Positions 34,399 to 44,075 of a stretch of DNA of 64,000 bases are shown here, in pieces. Every line of letters begins with the position of its first letter. Position 1 is the stretch's first letter. Origin of the DNA: SIG603 sp964370775 (GTDB lineage Bacteria > Bacillota > Clostridia > Oscillospirales > Acutalibacteraceae); NCBI GenBank assembly GCA_964370775.1, contig CAYJKT010000003.1:66272-130271 (forward strand), in the 5' to 3' direction. The position numbers and the translations under genes were made by a program. The notes under the pieces were generated by a model, which searched no databases, was not told where the DNA came from, and worked only from the letters and a program-made list of their open reading frames with translations.

Positions 34399-35403
34399 AT
34401 GTCTGTAACAATTAAGAAAATAGCCGAGATCAGTGGCGTTTCTCGTGGCACTGTCGATAGAGTTTTAAACAAACGAGGAAAAGTAAGCCCTGATAAGACA
34501 GAGAGAGTACTTTCATGTGCTAAAAAGCTAGGGTATACACCTAATCTAGCTGGAAAAGCACTGGCAGTTACTAAAAAAAATCATGTTGTGGGCATTGTGT
34601 TAAACTCTGAACAAAATGAGTTTTTTGAAGAAATTATATCTGAAATTAATGAAGAGATAATAAATTTTAAAAACTACGGCATTCGAGTAGTGCTTAAAAC
34701 CATGAAAGGCTATGACCCCAAAAAGCAACTTAAACTTTTACACGATTTACCAAGCGAGCTTAGCGGACTTATAATAACACCTGTCGATGACAAAATGATA
34801 TCAGAAAAGCTTAACGAGCTTTGTGATAAAAATGTGTGTGTTATCACACTTAACAACGACATTAAAGACTGCAAAAGAATGTGTTATGTAGGTTCAAATT
34901 ACTATAACGGCGGAAAAATTTCGGCAGGTATAGTTAAACTGATTAAACCTAACGGAGCCAATATCGGTGTAGTGCAAGGAACTAAAAAACTTTTTGGACA
35001 TAATCAAAGGCTTTTAGGCTTTATGGATGAACTTTCTAGCGAATTTAATCTAGTAAATGTTTGTGAAAGCCAAGACGATGACGAGATAGCCTATAACGAG
35101 ACACTCACAATGCTAAAAAACAATGCTAGTATAGACACAATTTTTATAGTGGCAGCAGGAGTTTTAGGTGTGTGCCGAGCAATTGCCAGCACTCAAAGGG
35201 AGATAAGTGTTGTCTGTTTTGATGACACCAAGACAACAATAGAGCTAATGAATCAAGACAAAATAAAGGTTTTAATCTCGCAACAAGCAAGGGTACAAGG
35301 CAAAAAAGTTATGCAGATTATGCTTGATTACTTTGTTAAGAATGAGATAGCTAATGAGTTTATTGTAGAAAACCAAATCAAAATAAAGCAAAATTTTAAT
35401 TAA
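34399..35403 (+). CDS. LacI-type transcriptional regulator, probably of xylose genes
   Basis: 334 residues. N-terminal LacI helix-turn-helix (TIKKIAEISGVSRGTVDRVL) and hinge (KLGYTPNLAGKAL), then a periplasmic-binding-type ligand domain ending in a short tail. Start at 34399, preceded by AAAGGAGG; the longer frame lacks a ribosome site. The HTH and sensor resemble the LacI proteins that respond to sugars, and xylA follows by 18 bases, so it probably senses xylose or a related sugar (inference). It is not the ROK-type XylR of Bacillus. Confidence 0.86.
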   Translation: MSVTIKKIAEISGVSRGTVDRVLNKRGKVSPDKTERVLSCAKKLGYTPNLAGKALAVTKKNHVVGIVLNSEQNEFFEEIISEINEEIINFKNYGIRVVLKTMKGYDPKKQLKLLHDLPSELSGLIITPVDDKMISEKLNELCDKNVCVITLNNDIKDCKRMCYVGSNYYNGGKISAGIVKLIKPNGANIGVVQGTKKLFGHNQRLLGFMDELSSEFNLVNVCESQDDDEIAYNETLTMLKNNASIDTIFIVAAGVLGVCRAIASTQREISVVCFDDTKTTIELMNQDKIKVLISQQARVQGKKVMQIMLDYFVKNEIANEFIVENQIKIKQNFN

Positions 35404-35421
35404 AATACGAGGAGAATTATT

Positions 35422-36741
35422 ATGAGTACTTATTTTAACGGAATTGAAAAAATCCAATTCGAGGGACCAAAGTCAACAAACCCACTTGCTTTTAAATACT
35501 ACGATGAGAATCGTGTTATCATGGGCAAAACAATGAAAGAGCATCTACCATTTGCTATGGCATGGTGGCACAATCTTTGTGCTGAAGGTGCAGACATGTT
35601 CGGCGCAGGCACAGCTACTAAAACTTTCGGTGCTGAAAAAGGAACAATGGATCACGCTAAGGCTAAAGTTGATGTAGGCTTTGAGTTCATGCAAAAAATG
35701 GGAATTGAGTATTTCTGTTTCCATGACACAGACATTATTCCAGAGGGCGACTCTATCACAGAGACAAACGCAAGACTAGACGAGATTTCTGACTACATTA
35801 AGGCTAAAATGGACGAGACAGGCATTAAACTTCTATGGGGTACAGCTAACATGTTCTCTAACCCAAGATTTATGAATGGTGCTGGTTCTTCAAACTCAGC
35901 AGACGTATTCGCAGCTGCAGCGGCTCAAGTTAAGAAAGTACTTGATATCGTTGTTAAGCTAGGCGGTAGAGGCTATGTATTCTGGGGCGGTAGAGAAGGT
36001 TATGAGACTCTACTTAACACAGACATGAAACTAGAGCAAGACAATATTGCAAGACTTATGAAAATGTCAGTTGCATATGCAAGAAAAATCGGCTTTACAG
36101 GTGATTTCTTTATTGAGCCTAAGCCAAAGGAGCCTATGAAGCACCAATACGATTTCGATGCTGCTACAGCAATCGGTTTCTTAAAACAACACGGACTAGA
36201 TAAAGACTTCAAGATGAACATAGAGGCTAACCACGCAACACTAGCTGGACACACATTTAACCACGAACTAAGAGTTTCAGCAATGAACGGAATGTTAGGT
36301 TCTATCGATGCTAACCAAGGCGACCTTCTTCTAGGTTGGGATACAGACGAGTTCCCATCAGACGTATACAGTGCAACAATGTGTATGTATGAAGTTATAA
36401 AAGCTGGCGGCATGGAGAACGGCGGATTTAACTTTGACTCAAAAAATCGCCGTGCTAGCTACACTGTAGAAGATATGTTCTATGGTTACATTCTAGGAAT
36501 GGATACTTTTGCACTAGGTCTTATTAATGCTGCTAAGATCATTGAAGACGGCAGAGTAGACAAGTTCATCGCTGATAGATACTCAAGCTATAACAGCGGT
36601 ATAGGCGCTAAGATTGTTGCAGACGAGACAAGCCTAGAGGAATTAACAGAGTATGCAATTTCACTAGGGCAACCAGCTCTACCAGGTTCTGGAAGACAAG
36701 AAAACCTAGAGAGCATTGTAAACGCAGTTCTATTTGGTTAA
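35422..36741 (+). CDS. xylA: Xylose isomerase
   Basis: 439 residues, class II length. Signature segments: AWWHNLCAEGADMFG, YVFWGGREGYETLLNTD and FFIEPKPKEPMKHQYD, with the metal ligands Glu and Asp in the expected order. Converts D-xylose to D-xylulose. GAGGAG ribosome site. No xylulokinase gene is in the window. A terminator follows, so the operon is regulator plus xylA only. Confidence 0.96.
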   Translation: MSTYFNGIEKIQFEGPKSTNPLAFKYYDENRVIMGKTMKEHLPFAMAWWHNLCAEGADMFGAGTATKTFGAEKGTMDHAKAKVDVGFEFMQKMGIEYFCFHDTDIIPEGDSITETNARLDEISDYIKAKMDETGIKLLWGTANMFSNPRFMNGAGSSNSADVFAAAAAQVKKVLDIVVKLGGRGYVFWGGREGYETLLNTDMKLEQDNIARLMKMSVAYARKIGFTGDFFIEPKPKEPMKHQYDFDAATAIGFLKQHGLDKDFKMNIEANHATLAGHTFNHELRVSAMNGMLGSIDANQGDLLLGWDTDEFPSDVYSATMCMYEVIKAGGMENGGFNFDSKNRRASYTVEDMFYGYILGMDTFALGLINAAKIIEDGRVDKFIADRYSSYNSGIGAKIVADETSLEELTEYAISLGQPALPGSGRQENLESIVNAVLFG

Positions 36742-36752
36742 TAAATAAATTA

Positions 36753-36783
36753 CCCCGACAACAAAAGTTGTCGGGGATTTTTT
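36753..36783 (+). terminator. Rho-independent terminator of xylA
   Basis: Perfect 10-bp stem (CCCCGACAAC), loop AAAA, then ATTTTTTA. Confidence 0.95.
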
Positions 36784-36837
36784 ATGAGTGTGCCTATAAA
36801 AAACCATAGTTGGGAATTTAAGCAAACTTAATGTTAC

Positions 36838-37069
36838 ATTGTAGGGGAGGGTCTGAGTGCAGACGTGCCTCTTAGCAAATTTAGTCATGTAGGGGCGGAT
36901 ATTATCCGCCTAAAAATCTGGTGATTTTGCCTAAGTTTGATAGGCGGATAATATCCGCCCCTACATTAATTTGTGCGTTTTAACGAATTAATTTTTAATC
37001 AAAAAATCCGCAAGGATTTTCACATTAACTTTTCACTAAGTTCCCGCTATGAGACCCTCCCCTACAATT
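36838..37069. repeat. Best-preserved nested palindromic repeat
   Basis: Outer arms ATTGTAGGGGAGGGTCTGA and GAGACCCTCCCCTACAAT; inside, AGACGTGCCTCTTAG on the left only; inside that, a full CATGTAGGGGCGGATA element of about 81 bp (36887-36966) followed by TAATTTGTGCGTTTTAACGAATT and the AAAATCC hairpin segment. The right AGACGTG arm has been replaced by the TTCACATTAACTTTTCAC segment. No gene in 36742-37111. Confidence 0.85.
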
Positions 37070-37111
37070 AAACATAAGGATAAATTATCTTCCTTACATT
37101 TATTTTTGAAA

Positions 37112-38272
37112 TTATTTTCTAACTCTTTTTAACATAATTTCATACATTAAAATCATTATTATTAATATTACACCTAAAAATACAGGATATAGGTTAAAAC
37201 TAATTTGTTTGCCTATATATCCAAAAAGTGCCGGCATAATTAATATTCCTGCATTGGCAACAGCTATTTCTACTCCTGTTATAGCCTGTGAGTTTTCCAC
37301 ACCAAAGTTACTAGGTGTTGAATGTATAACGCAAGGAAAAACAGGTGATGAACCTAAGCCTACTAAACCTAGGCCTATAAACGCTGTGTACTCGCCAACT
37401 GGAACAAACAAAACAGCTATTCCTATTGCCATTATCACAGTTCCGCCCCTTATCATTTGCTTGTCGCTGAACTTCATGGCTATAAAACCACAAATTCCTC
37501 TTCCTACTGTAATTCCTAGATAAAAGAGTGCCGAAAATCCGGCGGCTATCTCTGCTTCTACTCCTCTTTCAAAAACAAGGTAGCTACTAGCCCAAAGCCC
37601 AGCGGTTTGTTCTATTGCACAAAAACAGAAAAACGCTATAGATATTTGCTTTACACCACGAATTTTAAATATTTGTTTTATAGAAAGTGCAGTTTTATTT
37701 TGTGCTTGGCTTACAGCGCTTTCAGGCTTTTTCTTCCATACAGGACTACTTGCAAATATAACTACAGATAATGCCGCTTGAATACCAAATAGAATTATAT
37801 AACCAACCCTAAAGCCCATTCCACCTGTAAGGGCAATTCCCATAATGTATGGGCCTAAAGTAGCTCCTAGACCCCACATACAGTGTAGCCAGCTCATATG
37901 CTTGCTTTCAAAATTTACAGCCACATAATTATTAAGTGCAGTGTCAACACTTCCAGCTCCTAAACCATATGGAATAGACCACAAGCATAATACTAAAAAT
38001 GACGGACTTGTAGCGTAACCTATTAAACTAATAGCGGTCAAAGCAACGCTTAAAGCGGTCACCTTATGTACCCCTATTTTGTTTATAAGTTTAGTACTGT
38101 TAAGGCTTGAAATAACTGTGCCAATTGAAATTATTATTGTCACAATTCCCATGTCTGAAATTGGAACACTAAATTCATTGCTTACAAGTGGCCAGGCTGA
38201 ACCTAAAACCGCATCTGGCAGTCCAAGGCTTATAAAAGATATATAAATTAGTGCTAAAATTAAACTTATCAT
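37112..38272 (-). CDS. MFS transporter
   Basis: 386 residues, 12 transmembrane helices. Motif FISLGLPDAVLGSAWPLV in helix 1 and GLGAGSVDTALNNYVA in helix 4 resemble the sugar (fucose/galactose-type) branch of the superfamily. Substrate unknown. Divergent from an AraC regulator 105 bases away, which likely controls it. Confidence 0.85.
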   Translation of the reverse strand: MISLILALIYISFISLGLPDAVLGSAWPLVSNEFSVPISDMGIVTIIISIGTVISSLNSTKLINKIGVHKVTALSVALTAISLIGYATSPSFLVLCLWSIPYGLGAGSVDTALNNYVAVNFESKHMSWLHCMWGLGATLGPYIMGIALTGGMGFRVGYIILFGIQAALSVVIFASSPVWKKKPESAVSQAQNKTALSIKQIFKIRGVKQISIAFFCFCAIEQTAGLWASSYLVFERGVEAEIAAGFSALFYLGITVGRGICGFIAMKFSDKQMIRGGTVIMAIGIAVLFVPVGEYTAFIGLGLVGLGSSPVFPCVIHSTPSNFGVENSQAITGVEIAVANAGILIMPALFGYIGKQISFNLYPVFLGVILIIMILMYEIMLKRVRK

Positions 38273-38376
38273 ATTGCACCTCCATTTTTGTTATGTTATA
38301 ATTATATCATCAAAACATACTTGTTTCTATTACAAAATCGCATTATATTATAATTATTTAACCAAAAGAGGATAAT

Positions 38377-39249
38377 ATGGAAAAGATATCTTGTAATCTT
38401 ATATTAGATAAAAACAATAAAGAATTAAATCAAAAAGGTACACATGCACTGCCTGTTGCCGCTTACCAACTTGACCTAAATATACACCCTGTCCCTTATC
38501 ATTGGCACGACGAAATAGAGCTTATTGTTGTTCTAAGCGGCGAGATGGAGCTTATCTGCGAACTTGAAAAACACGTTATTAAATCAGGTGAGGGCATTTT
38601 TATTAACTCTGGTAGACTGCACTCCTGCATAGATTATAACGAAAAAACTTGTATTATCAAGTCTTTTGTGCTTCATTCAAGGTTTATTTATGGAGATTTA
38701 AGTAGTGCTTTATTCGAGAATTATTTTCATAAGTTTTTAGGTGAAAAATCTGTTAGCACTTGTTTATTGTCTGACGAAATTTGCGAACTGATTATATCTG
38801 CCCATGACGCTTTTATTCAAAAAGATTTTGGATATGAATTTATCACAAGAGAATACTTAACAAAAGTCATGTTACATATTATTAAAACCGCTAAATATGC
38901 ACAAACAACTATTGATTTTAAGGCGGTGAAACAGCTAATCCGTTGTAAAACTATGATGTCATTTATTCACCAAAATTACGGAAATCAAATCACTTTGTTT
39001 GAGATTGCACAAAGCGCCGATATAAAAGAAAGTGAAGCCTTAAGGTGTTTTAAATCGACCTTAAAGACTTCACCTATTAAATATTTAAAAAAATTCAGAC
39101 TAGAGCAAACCGCATTTTTACTAAAAAGCACAAGCGAAAATATTATTGATATTGCACTTAGTTGCGGTTTTTCTGAAATGAGTTATTTTTCAAAAAGTTT
39201 TAAAGAAAGTTATGGAATTACGCCTACCGAATATAGAATTAGTGACTAA
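38377..39249 (+). CDS. AraC family transcriptional regulator
   Basis: 290 residues: an N-terminal cupin sensor (HPVPYHWHDEIELIVVLSGEM split in two strands) and a C-terminal double helix-turn-helix (residues 190-288) ending SCGFSEMSYFSKSFKESYG, the classic AraC box. Probably controls the divergent MFS gene; the layout is typical for sugar uptake. Confidence 0.9.
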   Translation: MEKISCNLILDKNNKELNQKGTHALPVAAYQLDLNIHPVPYHWHDEIELIVVLSGEMELICELEKHVIKSGEGIFINSGRLHSCIDYNEKTCIIKSFVLHSRFIYGDLSSALFENYFHKFLGEKSVSTCLLSDEICELIISAHDAFIQKDFGYEFITREYLTKVMLHIIKTAKYAQTTIDFKAVKQLIRCKTMMSFIHQNYGNQITLFEIAQSADIKESEALRCFKSTLKTSPIKYLKKFRLEQTAFLLKSTSENIIDIALSCGFSEMSYFSKSFKESYGITPTEYRISD

Positions 39250-39300
39250 ACAAGACTAAAGACTACTGGTGTCGGGAATTTAATCAATCTTAATGCTTAT

Positions 39301-39382
39301 ATGTAGGGGCGACCTGTGGTCGTCCGAGAATTTAGTTGAAACCGCTAGTTTTCGGGCGGTCACACAGGACGCCCCTACAATC
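39301..39382. repeat. CGACC-type palindromic element
   Basis: ATGTAGGGGCGACCTGTGG pairs with the mirror CACACAGGACGCCCCTACA. A third inner-palindrome type (GGGCGACC/GGTCGTCC), unrelated to the GCGGATA type except in its TGTAGGGG ends. Confidence 0.85.
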
Positions 39383-39429
39383 AGTTAAAATTCCGAATTT
39401 TGCATCACACTACACAGTTAATTAGGACT

Positions 39430-39771
39430 TTATTTTCTTAAAATTTTCTCCATAGGTTTAGCCTTTGCAAGCTCGTCAATTAGCTTATCAAGGTAGCGTA
39501 TTTCTTTCATTATAGGCTCTTCTATCTCTTGAATTTTAACACCACAGATAGAGCCTTTGATAAGATTTCTGTTAGGATTTAGGTTCGGTGCATTCCTGAA
39601 AAATTCAGTCATGTCTACATCTATAGTGTGAATATCTTTTTTTGTGTAGCCTGTAAGCCATGCAATAACCTCATCTACCTCGTCGCTAGACCTTCCTTTT
39701 CTTTCGGCTTTGGCAACATATAGTTTGTACATTTCTCTAAACTTAAATTCGTATATATTATGTCCGCTCAT
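39430..39771 (-). CDS. DUF2200 domain protein
   Basis: 113 residues, a small soluble helical protein recognised as DUF2200: KFREMYKLYVAKAERKGRS, DEVIAWLTGYT and FFRNAPNLNPNRNLIKGSICG are the family's conserved blocks. Function unknown; often a lone gene in Firmicutes. The start at 39771 has AAAGGG upstream, while the longer frame has none. Confidence 0.85.
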   Translation of the reverse strand: MSGHNIYEFKFREMYKLYVAKAERKGRSSDEVDEVIAWLTGYTKKDIHTIDVDMTEFFRNAPNLNPNRNLIKGSICGVKIQEIEEPIMKEIRYLDKLIDELAKAKPMEKILRK

Positions 39772-39835
39772 AAAATACCCTTTCATTTATTCGTCTATAT
39801 TCATGAATTTTACGGCACTCTGACAACATTTTGAG

Positions 39836-40001
39836 GTAGGAGTGGGTCTTAGTGCAGAGGTGTTTATTCGGTAAACTGATGTAGGGAACTGTCAAGACCG
39901 TTCCCTACAATATTTTAACAAATTTGTTTTGTATTACAAGAATTTTAACTTTTCACTAAGTTCTATAATTTAAGGGGCGACCATGTGTGGTCGCCCCTAG
40001 A
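39836..40001. repeat. Degenerate repeats: AACGGTC and CGACC types
   Basis: A GTAGGGAACTGTCAAGACCGTTCCCTAC palindrome (39882-39909, one mismatch) and a GGGGCGACCATG/TGTGGTCGCCCC palindrome (39973-39999). A damaged AGAGGTGTTTATTCGG arm precedes the first. Nothing else is visible in 39772-40098. Confidence 0.72.
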
Positions 40002-40098
40002 AATTTAGTTCATTGTCAAAGTTGAACGCAGGCAATAAAGCTTTAACTCATATTATACTATATGTGCGAATTGCCTGTCGGGGCTTCCCGACCTCGAC

Positions 40099-41832
40099 TT
40101 ATAGTCCTCTGTTTACATACTTAGTGTGAAGAATGTGGTGAGCTTTATGGCTACCAGGCTTCTCTAAGAATTCGTCATAGCATTTCTTAACGATTGGGCT
40201 CTCATGGCTTTTTCTTAAAGGCATGTTAGCGTCTTGATTGTAAAGAGCTGATGCTCTTAATGTCTTAATATCTGTAATATTTCTAACATTTGAGCTTACG
40301 ATAGGTTGTCCACCACCGTTTACGCAACCGCCTGGGCAACACATAACTTCAATAATGTGGTAATCTGCCTCGCCGTTTTTAACTCTGTTTAGTAACTCGT
40401 GAGCATTTTCAAGTCCGCTAACAGCTGCAACTTTAACCTCGATACCAGCAACATTGTATACAGCCTCTTTAATGTTCTTTGTACCACGAATTTCTTTGTA
40501 GTCAATACTCTCTTGGCTCTCGCCTGTTAGAACATCTGCAGCAGTTCTAAGAGCTGCCTCTAAAACACCACCTGTAGCACCGAATATAACGGCAGCACCT
40601 GTTGACTCGCCCATAGCTGGGTCAAAAGTCTCGTTTGGTAGGTTTACAAAGTCTATTTTAGCCATTTTAATCATTCTTGCTAACTCTCTTGTTGTCAAGC
40701 TGAAATCAACGTCTTGTAGACCCTCTACTGCACTTTGGTGGTCTCTGTTTGTCTCGAATTTCTTAGCTGTACATGGCATTACAGAAATTGAAACTATATT
40801 TTTAGGGTCAATGCCCTCTTTCTCGGCGTACCAAGTCTTGATTAAAGCACCTGTCATTTGTTGAGGTGATTTACATGAACTTAGGTTCTCTATGAACTCT
40901 GGGTGGTAATGCTCGCAGAACTTAACCCATCCTGGAGAACAAGAAGTAATGATAGGAAGTTTTCCACCATTTTGAACTCTGTCTAGGAACTCTGTAGCCT
41001 CTTCCATGATTGTCATGTCAGCGCCAAAGTCTGTATCAAATACTTTTGTAAAGCCTAGTCTTCTAAGTGCAGCAGCCATTTTGCCTTCTACATTAGTGCC
41101 TATTGGCATGCCGAACTCTTCACCTAGAGCGGCTCTAACAGATGGAGCAGTTTGAACTACAACATATTTATCTGGGTCAGCAATAGCCTCTAAAATTTCG
41201 TTGATATAGCTTTTCTCTGTTAATGCGCCTGTAGGACATACGTTTATACATTGTCCACAGCCAACACAAGTATTTTCAGCTAGTTTAGAGTCAAATGCAC
41301 AGCCGATTGCTGTATCAAAACCACGGTTGTTAGCACCAATTACACCAACGTGTTGATTTTGACATGCTGCTACACAACGACGGCAAAGGATACATTTTGA
41401 GTTATCTCTTTCTAGGTATAAAGTAGATGTGTCTTTCTCTGTCGCTGGTTTAACACCATCATATGCAGACTCATCATCAATACCCAACTCGTTACATAGA
41501 GTTTGTAATTCACAACTACCGTTTCTTACGCATGAAAGACATTTTCTGTCATGAACTGAAAGAAGCATTTGTAGTGTAGTTTTTCTTGATTTTTGTAGCT
41601 TTGGAGTATTTGTAAATACTTCCATTCCCTCGTTTACAGGGTATACACAAGAAGCTACTAGACTTCTAGCGCCTTTAACTTCTACCATACACATACGGCA
41701 AGCACCGATTTGGTTTAGGTCTTTTAAGAAGCAAAGTGTAGGAATGTTTATATTAGCCTGACGTGCAGCCTCAAGAACGGTGATACCGTCTTCAACTTCA
41801 TAAGGCATATTATTAATTTTAATGTTTACCAT
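40099..41832 (-). CDS. hydA: [FeFe] hydrogenase catalytic subunit, NADH/ferredoxin-linked
   Basis: 577 residues. Order: plant-type [2Fe-2S] domain (1-78; CFLKDLNQIGACRMC), His-ligated [4Fe-4S] segment (about 80-118), two [4Fe-4S] motifs (CILCRRCVAAC and CVGCGQCINVCP), then the H-cluster domain with TSCSPGWVKFCE, SVMPCTAKKFE and EVMCCPGGCVNGGGQP. All active-site cysteines are present. With HydB and HydC it forms the electron-bifurcating enzyme that makes or uses H2 with ferredoxin and NAD(H). Start at 41832, with GGGGAC upstream. Final gene of the operon. Confidence 0.95.
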   Translation of the reverse strand: MVNIKINNMPYEVEDGITVLEAARQANINIPTLCFLKDLNQIGACRMCMVEVKGARSLVASCVYPVNEGMEVFTNTPKLQKSRKTTLQMLLSVHDRKCLSCVRNGSCELQTLCNELGIDDESAYDGVKPATEKDTSTLYLERDNSKCILCRRCVAACQNQHVGVIGANNRGFDTAIGCAFDSKLAENTCVGCGQCINVCPTGALTEKSYINEILEAIADPDKYVVVQTAPSVRAALGEEFGMPIGTNVEGKMAAALRRLGFTKVFDTDFGADMTIMEEATEFLDRVQNGGKLPIITSCSPGWVKFCEHYHPEFIENLSSCKSPQQMTGALIKTWYAEKEGIDPKNIVSISVMPCTAKKFETNRDHQSAVEGLQDVDFSLTTRELARMIKMAKIDFVNLPNETFDPAMGESTGAAVIFGATGGVLEAALRTAADVLTGESQESIDYKEIRGTKNIKEAVYNVAGIEVKVAAVSGLENAHELLNRVKNGEADYHIIEVMCCPGGCVNGGGQPIVSSNVRNITDIKTLRASALYNQDANMPLRKSHESPIVKKCYDEFLEKPGSHKAHHILHTKYVNRGL

Positions 41833-41845
41833 AAATAATGTCCCC

Positions 41846-43636
41846 TTATCTTTTCTCGATTGCTTTAAATTTACATTTGTCGATACAAGCTCCACACTTA
41901 ATACATGTAGCAGTATTAATTACATGAGCCTCTTTTAGTTTGCCTGAAATTGCAGAAACTGGGCAAACTCTTGCACATAAAGTACAACCTTTACACTTAT
42001 CTTCAATAACATAGTAGTTTGTAAGTGACTTACAAGCACCTGCTGGGCAACGTTTCTCTGTAACGTGAGCTATGTACTCATCTCTAAAGAAGTGCATTGT
42101 TGAAAGAACAGGGTTTGGAGCAGTTTGACCTAGACCACATAGTGAGTTATCTTTAATATATTGACATAGCTCTTCCATTTTGTCTAAATCTTCAAGTGTA
42201 CCGTTTCCGCTAGTGATCTTCTCAAGCATTTCAAGAAGTCTCTTAGTACCAATTCTACATGGTATACACTTACCACAGCTCTCGTCAACTGTAAACTCTA
42301 GGAAGAACTTAGCAATGTCAACCATACAGTTAGTCTCGTCCATAACGATAAGTCCGCCTGAACCCATCATTGAACCGATAGCTAATAGGTTATCATAGTC
42401 AATTGCTGTGTCGATTAGAGAAGCTGGGATACATCCGCCTGATGGTCCACCAGTTTGAGCAGCTTTAAATGTATGTCCGTCTGGAATACCGCCACCGATT
42501 TCTTCTACAACTTCACGAAGAGTAGTTCCCATTGGAACCTCAACTAGACCTGTATTAACAATTTTACCGCCTAATGCGAAAACTTTTGTACCGGCTGACT
42601 TCTCTGTACCAATTCCTTTGAACCAGCTAGCACCGTTTAATATAATTTGTGGAATGTTTGAGTATGTCTCAACATTGTTTAGAACTGTAGGCTTTTGGAA
42701 TAGACCCTTAACAGCTGGGAATGGAGGACGGCAACGAGGCTCACCTCTTTTACCCTCGATTGAAGTCATAAGAGCTGTCTCTTCACCACAAACGAATGCA
42801 CCTGCACCTAGTCTAATCTCTAAATCGAACTCAAAACCAGTTCCGAAAATATCTTTACCTAATAGACCATACTCACGAGCTTGGTTAATAGCAATCTCTA
42901 GTCTCTTAACAGCAATTGGGTACTCGGCTCTGATATAAACATAACCTTTTGTAGCGCCAATAGCGTAACCAGCTATAGCCATAGCCTCGATAAGAACATG
43001 TGGGTCACCCTCTAGGATAGATCTATCCATGAATGCGCCTGGGTCTCCCTCATCAGCATTACAACATACATACTTTTGATCTGCTGTGTTAGCAGCAGCA
43101 AATTTCCATTTAAGACCAGTTGGGAAACCAGCACCACCTCTACCTCTAAGGCCTGAAGCTAGCATCTCCTCAACTAATTGCTCTGGTGTCATCTCTGTTA
43201 AAACTTTACCTAGAGCTGCATAGCCGTCTAAAGCTATATATTCGTCGATAACCTCTGGGTTTACAACGCCACAGTTTTTAAGAGCTATACGCATTTGTTT
43301 TTCGTAGAACTTTGTCTCGTTTAGAGATTTAACTGTGTTATCCTCTGAAACTGTCTCTTTGTATAGTAATCTTTTAACTATACGACCCTTTAGTAAATGC
43401 TCTTCTACAACCTCTGGGATATCGTCTGGTGTTACCATGCTATAGAAAGCACCCTCTGGGTATACTATCATGATAGGGCCTAATGCACATAGACCGAAGC
43501 AACCTGTTCTTACAACATTAACTTCTTTCTCTAAACCCTTTGCCTTGATTTCTTCATTTAATTTACTGATTATTACTTCACTGCTTGAAGAGGTACATCC
43601 TGTTCCTCCACATACAAGAACGTTAGAACGAAACAT
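41846..43636 (-). CDS. hydB: HydB / NuoF-like subunit of the bifurcating hydrogenase
   Basis: 596 residues. N-terminal thioredoxin-like [2Fe-2S] domain (CGGTGC and TGCFGLC), NADH/FMN-binding part with SGLRGRGGAGFPTGLKW, a [4Fe-4S] motif SCGKCIPCR, and a C-terminal two-cluster ferredoxin (CKGCTLCARVCP and CIKCGACIDKC). Site of NADH oxidation and probably of electron bifurcation at FMN. GGGAGG ribosome site; 13-base gap to hydA. Confidence 0.95.
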   Translation of the reverse strand: MFRSNVLVCGGTGCTSSSSEVIISKLNEEIKAKGLEKEVNVVRTGCFGLCALGPIMIVYPEGAFYSMVTPDDIPEVVEEHLLKGRIVKRLLYKETVSEDNTVKSLNETKFYEKQMRIALKNCGVVNPEVIDEYIALDGYAALGKVLTEMTPEQLVEEMLASGLRGRGGAGFPTGLKWKFAAANTADQKYVCCNADEGDPGAFMDRSILEGDPHVLIEAMAIAGYAIGATKGYVYIRAEYPIAVKRLEIAINQAREYGLLGKDIFGTGFEFDLEIRLGAGAFVCGEETALMTSIEGKRGEPRCRPPFPAVKGLFQKPTVLNNVETYSNIPQIILNGASWFKGIGTEKSAGTKVFALGGKIVNTGLVEVPMGTTLREVVEEIGGGIPDGHTFKAAQTGGPSGGCIPASLIDTAIDYDNLLAIGSMMGSGGLIVMDETNCMVDIAKFFLEFTVDESCGKCIPCRIGTKRLLEMLEKITSGNGTLEDLDKMEELCQYIKDNSLCGLGQTAPNPVLSTMHFFRDEYIAHVTEKRCPAGACKSLTNYYVIEDKCKGCTLCARVCPVSAISGKLKEAHVINTATCIKCGACIDKCKFKAIEKR

Positions 43637-43648
43637 ATTTATCCTCCC

Positions 43649-44020
43649 TTATTTTTGAACTGCACCAATAGTATAGGCTGTAACAACATTGCCGTTTACT
43701 ACATGGTCGTTAATTACTTGAACAGCTTTATCGGCATTCATTTTAACATAAGTTGTTTTCTCGCCGTTTTCCTCGATAACTTCCATTACAGGCTCATATT
43801 GGCAAATACCTATACATCCTGTTTGTGTTACCATAACATCTGCTAAACCTCTTTTTGCTACTTCTTCAACTGCTGCTGCTAAAACAGGTCTTGCGCCTGC
43901 TGCAATACCGCAAGTAGCCATACCAACCAAAATCTTTTTACCTGATCCGTTTTCAGCTCTTACATTTAAGTTTTGTTTAGCTTTATCTCTGATCGCTTGT
44001 AATTCTGCTAATGATTTCAT
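43649..44020 (-). CDS. (2Fe-2S) thioredoxin-like ferredoxin of the hydrogenase operon
   Basis: 123 residues. Contains MATCGIAAGARPVL and TQTGCIGICQYEP, so three cysteines rather than the four of a full cluster site, as is common in this small family. Typical companion of hydB/hydA in Clostridia. The start is ambiguous: ATG at 44020, ATG at 44026 and GTG at 44029 are in frame, and none has a strong ribosome site. A 7-bp inverted repeat CGTTCAA-TAT-TTGAACG lies just upstream at 44033-44049. Confidence 0.85.
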   Translation of the reverse strand: MKSLAELQAIRDKAKQNLNVRAENGSGKKILVGMATCGIAAGARPVLAAAVEEVAKRGLADVMVTQTGCIGICQYEPVMEVIEENGEKTTYVKMNADKAVQVINDHVVNGNVVTAYTIGAVQK

Positions 44021-44075
44021 AAACATCACATCCGTTCAATATTTGAACGTCCTTTCATTAATATAGAAAATTAAT

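Noticed and set aside
36000..36413. 137-codon frame antisense to xylA
   Set aside because: xylA is certain on the other strand; the antisense translation matches nothing I know.
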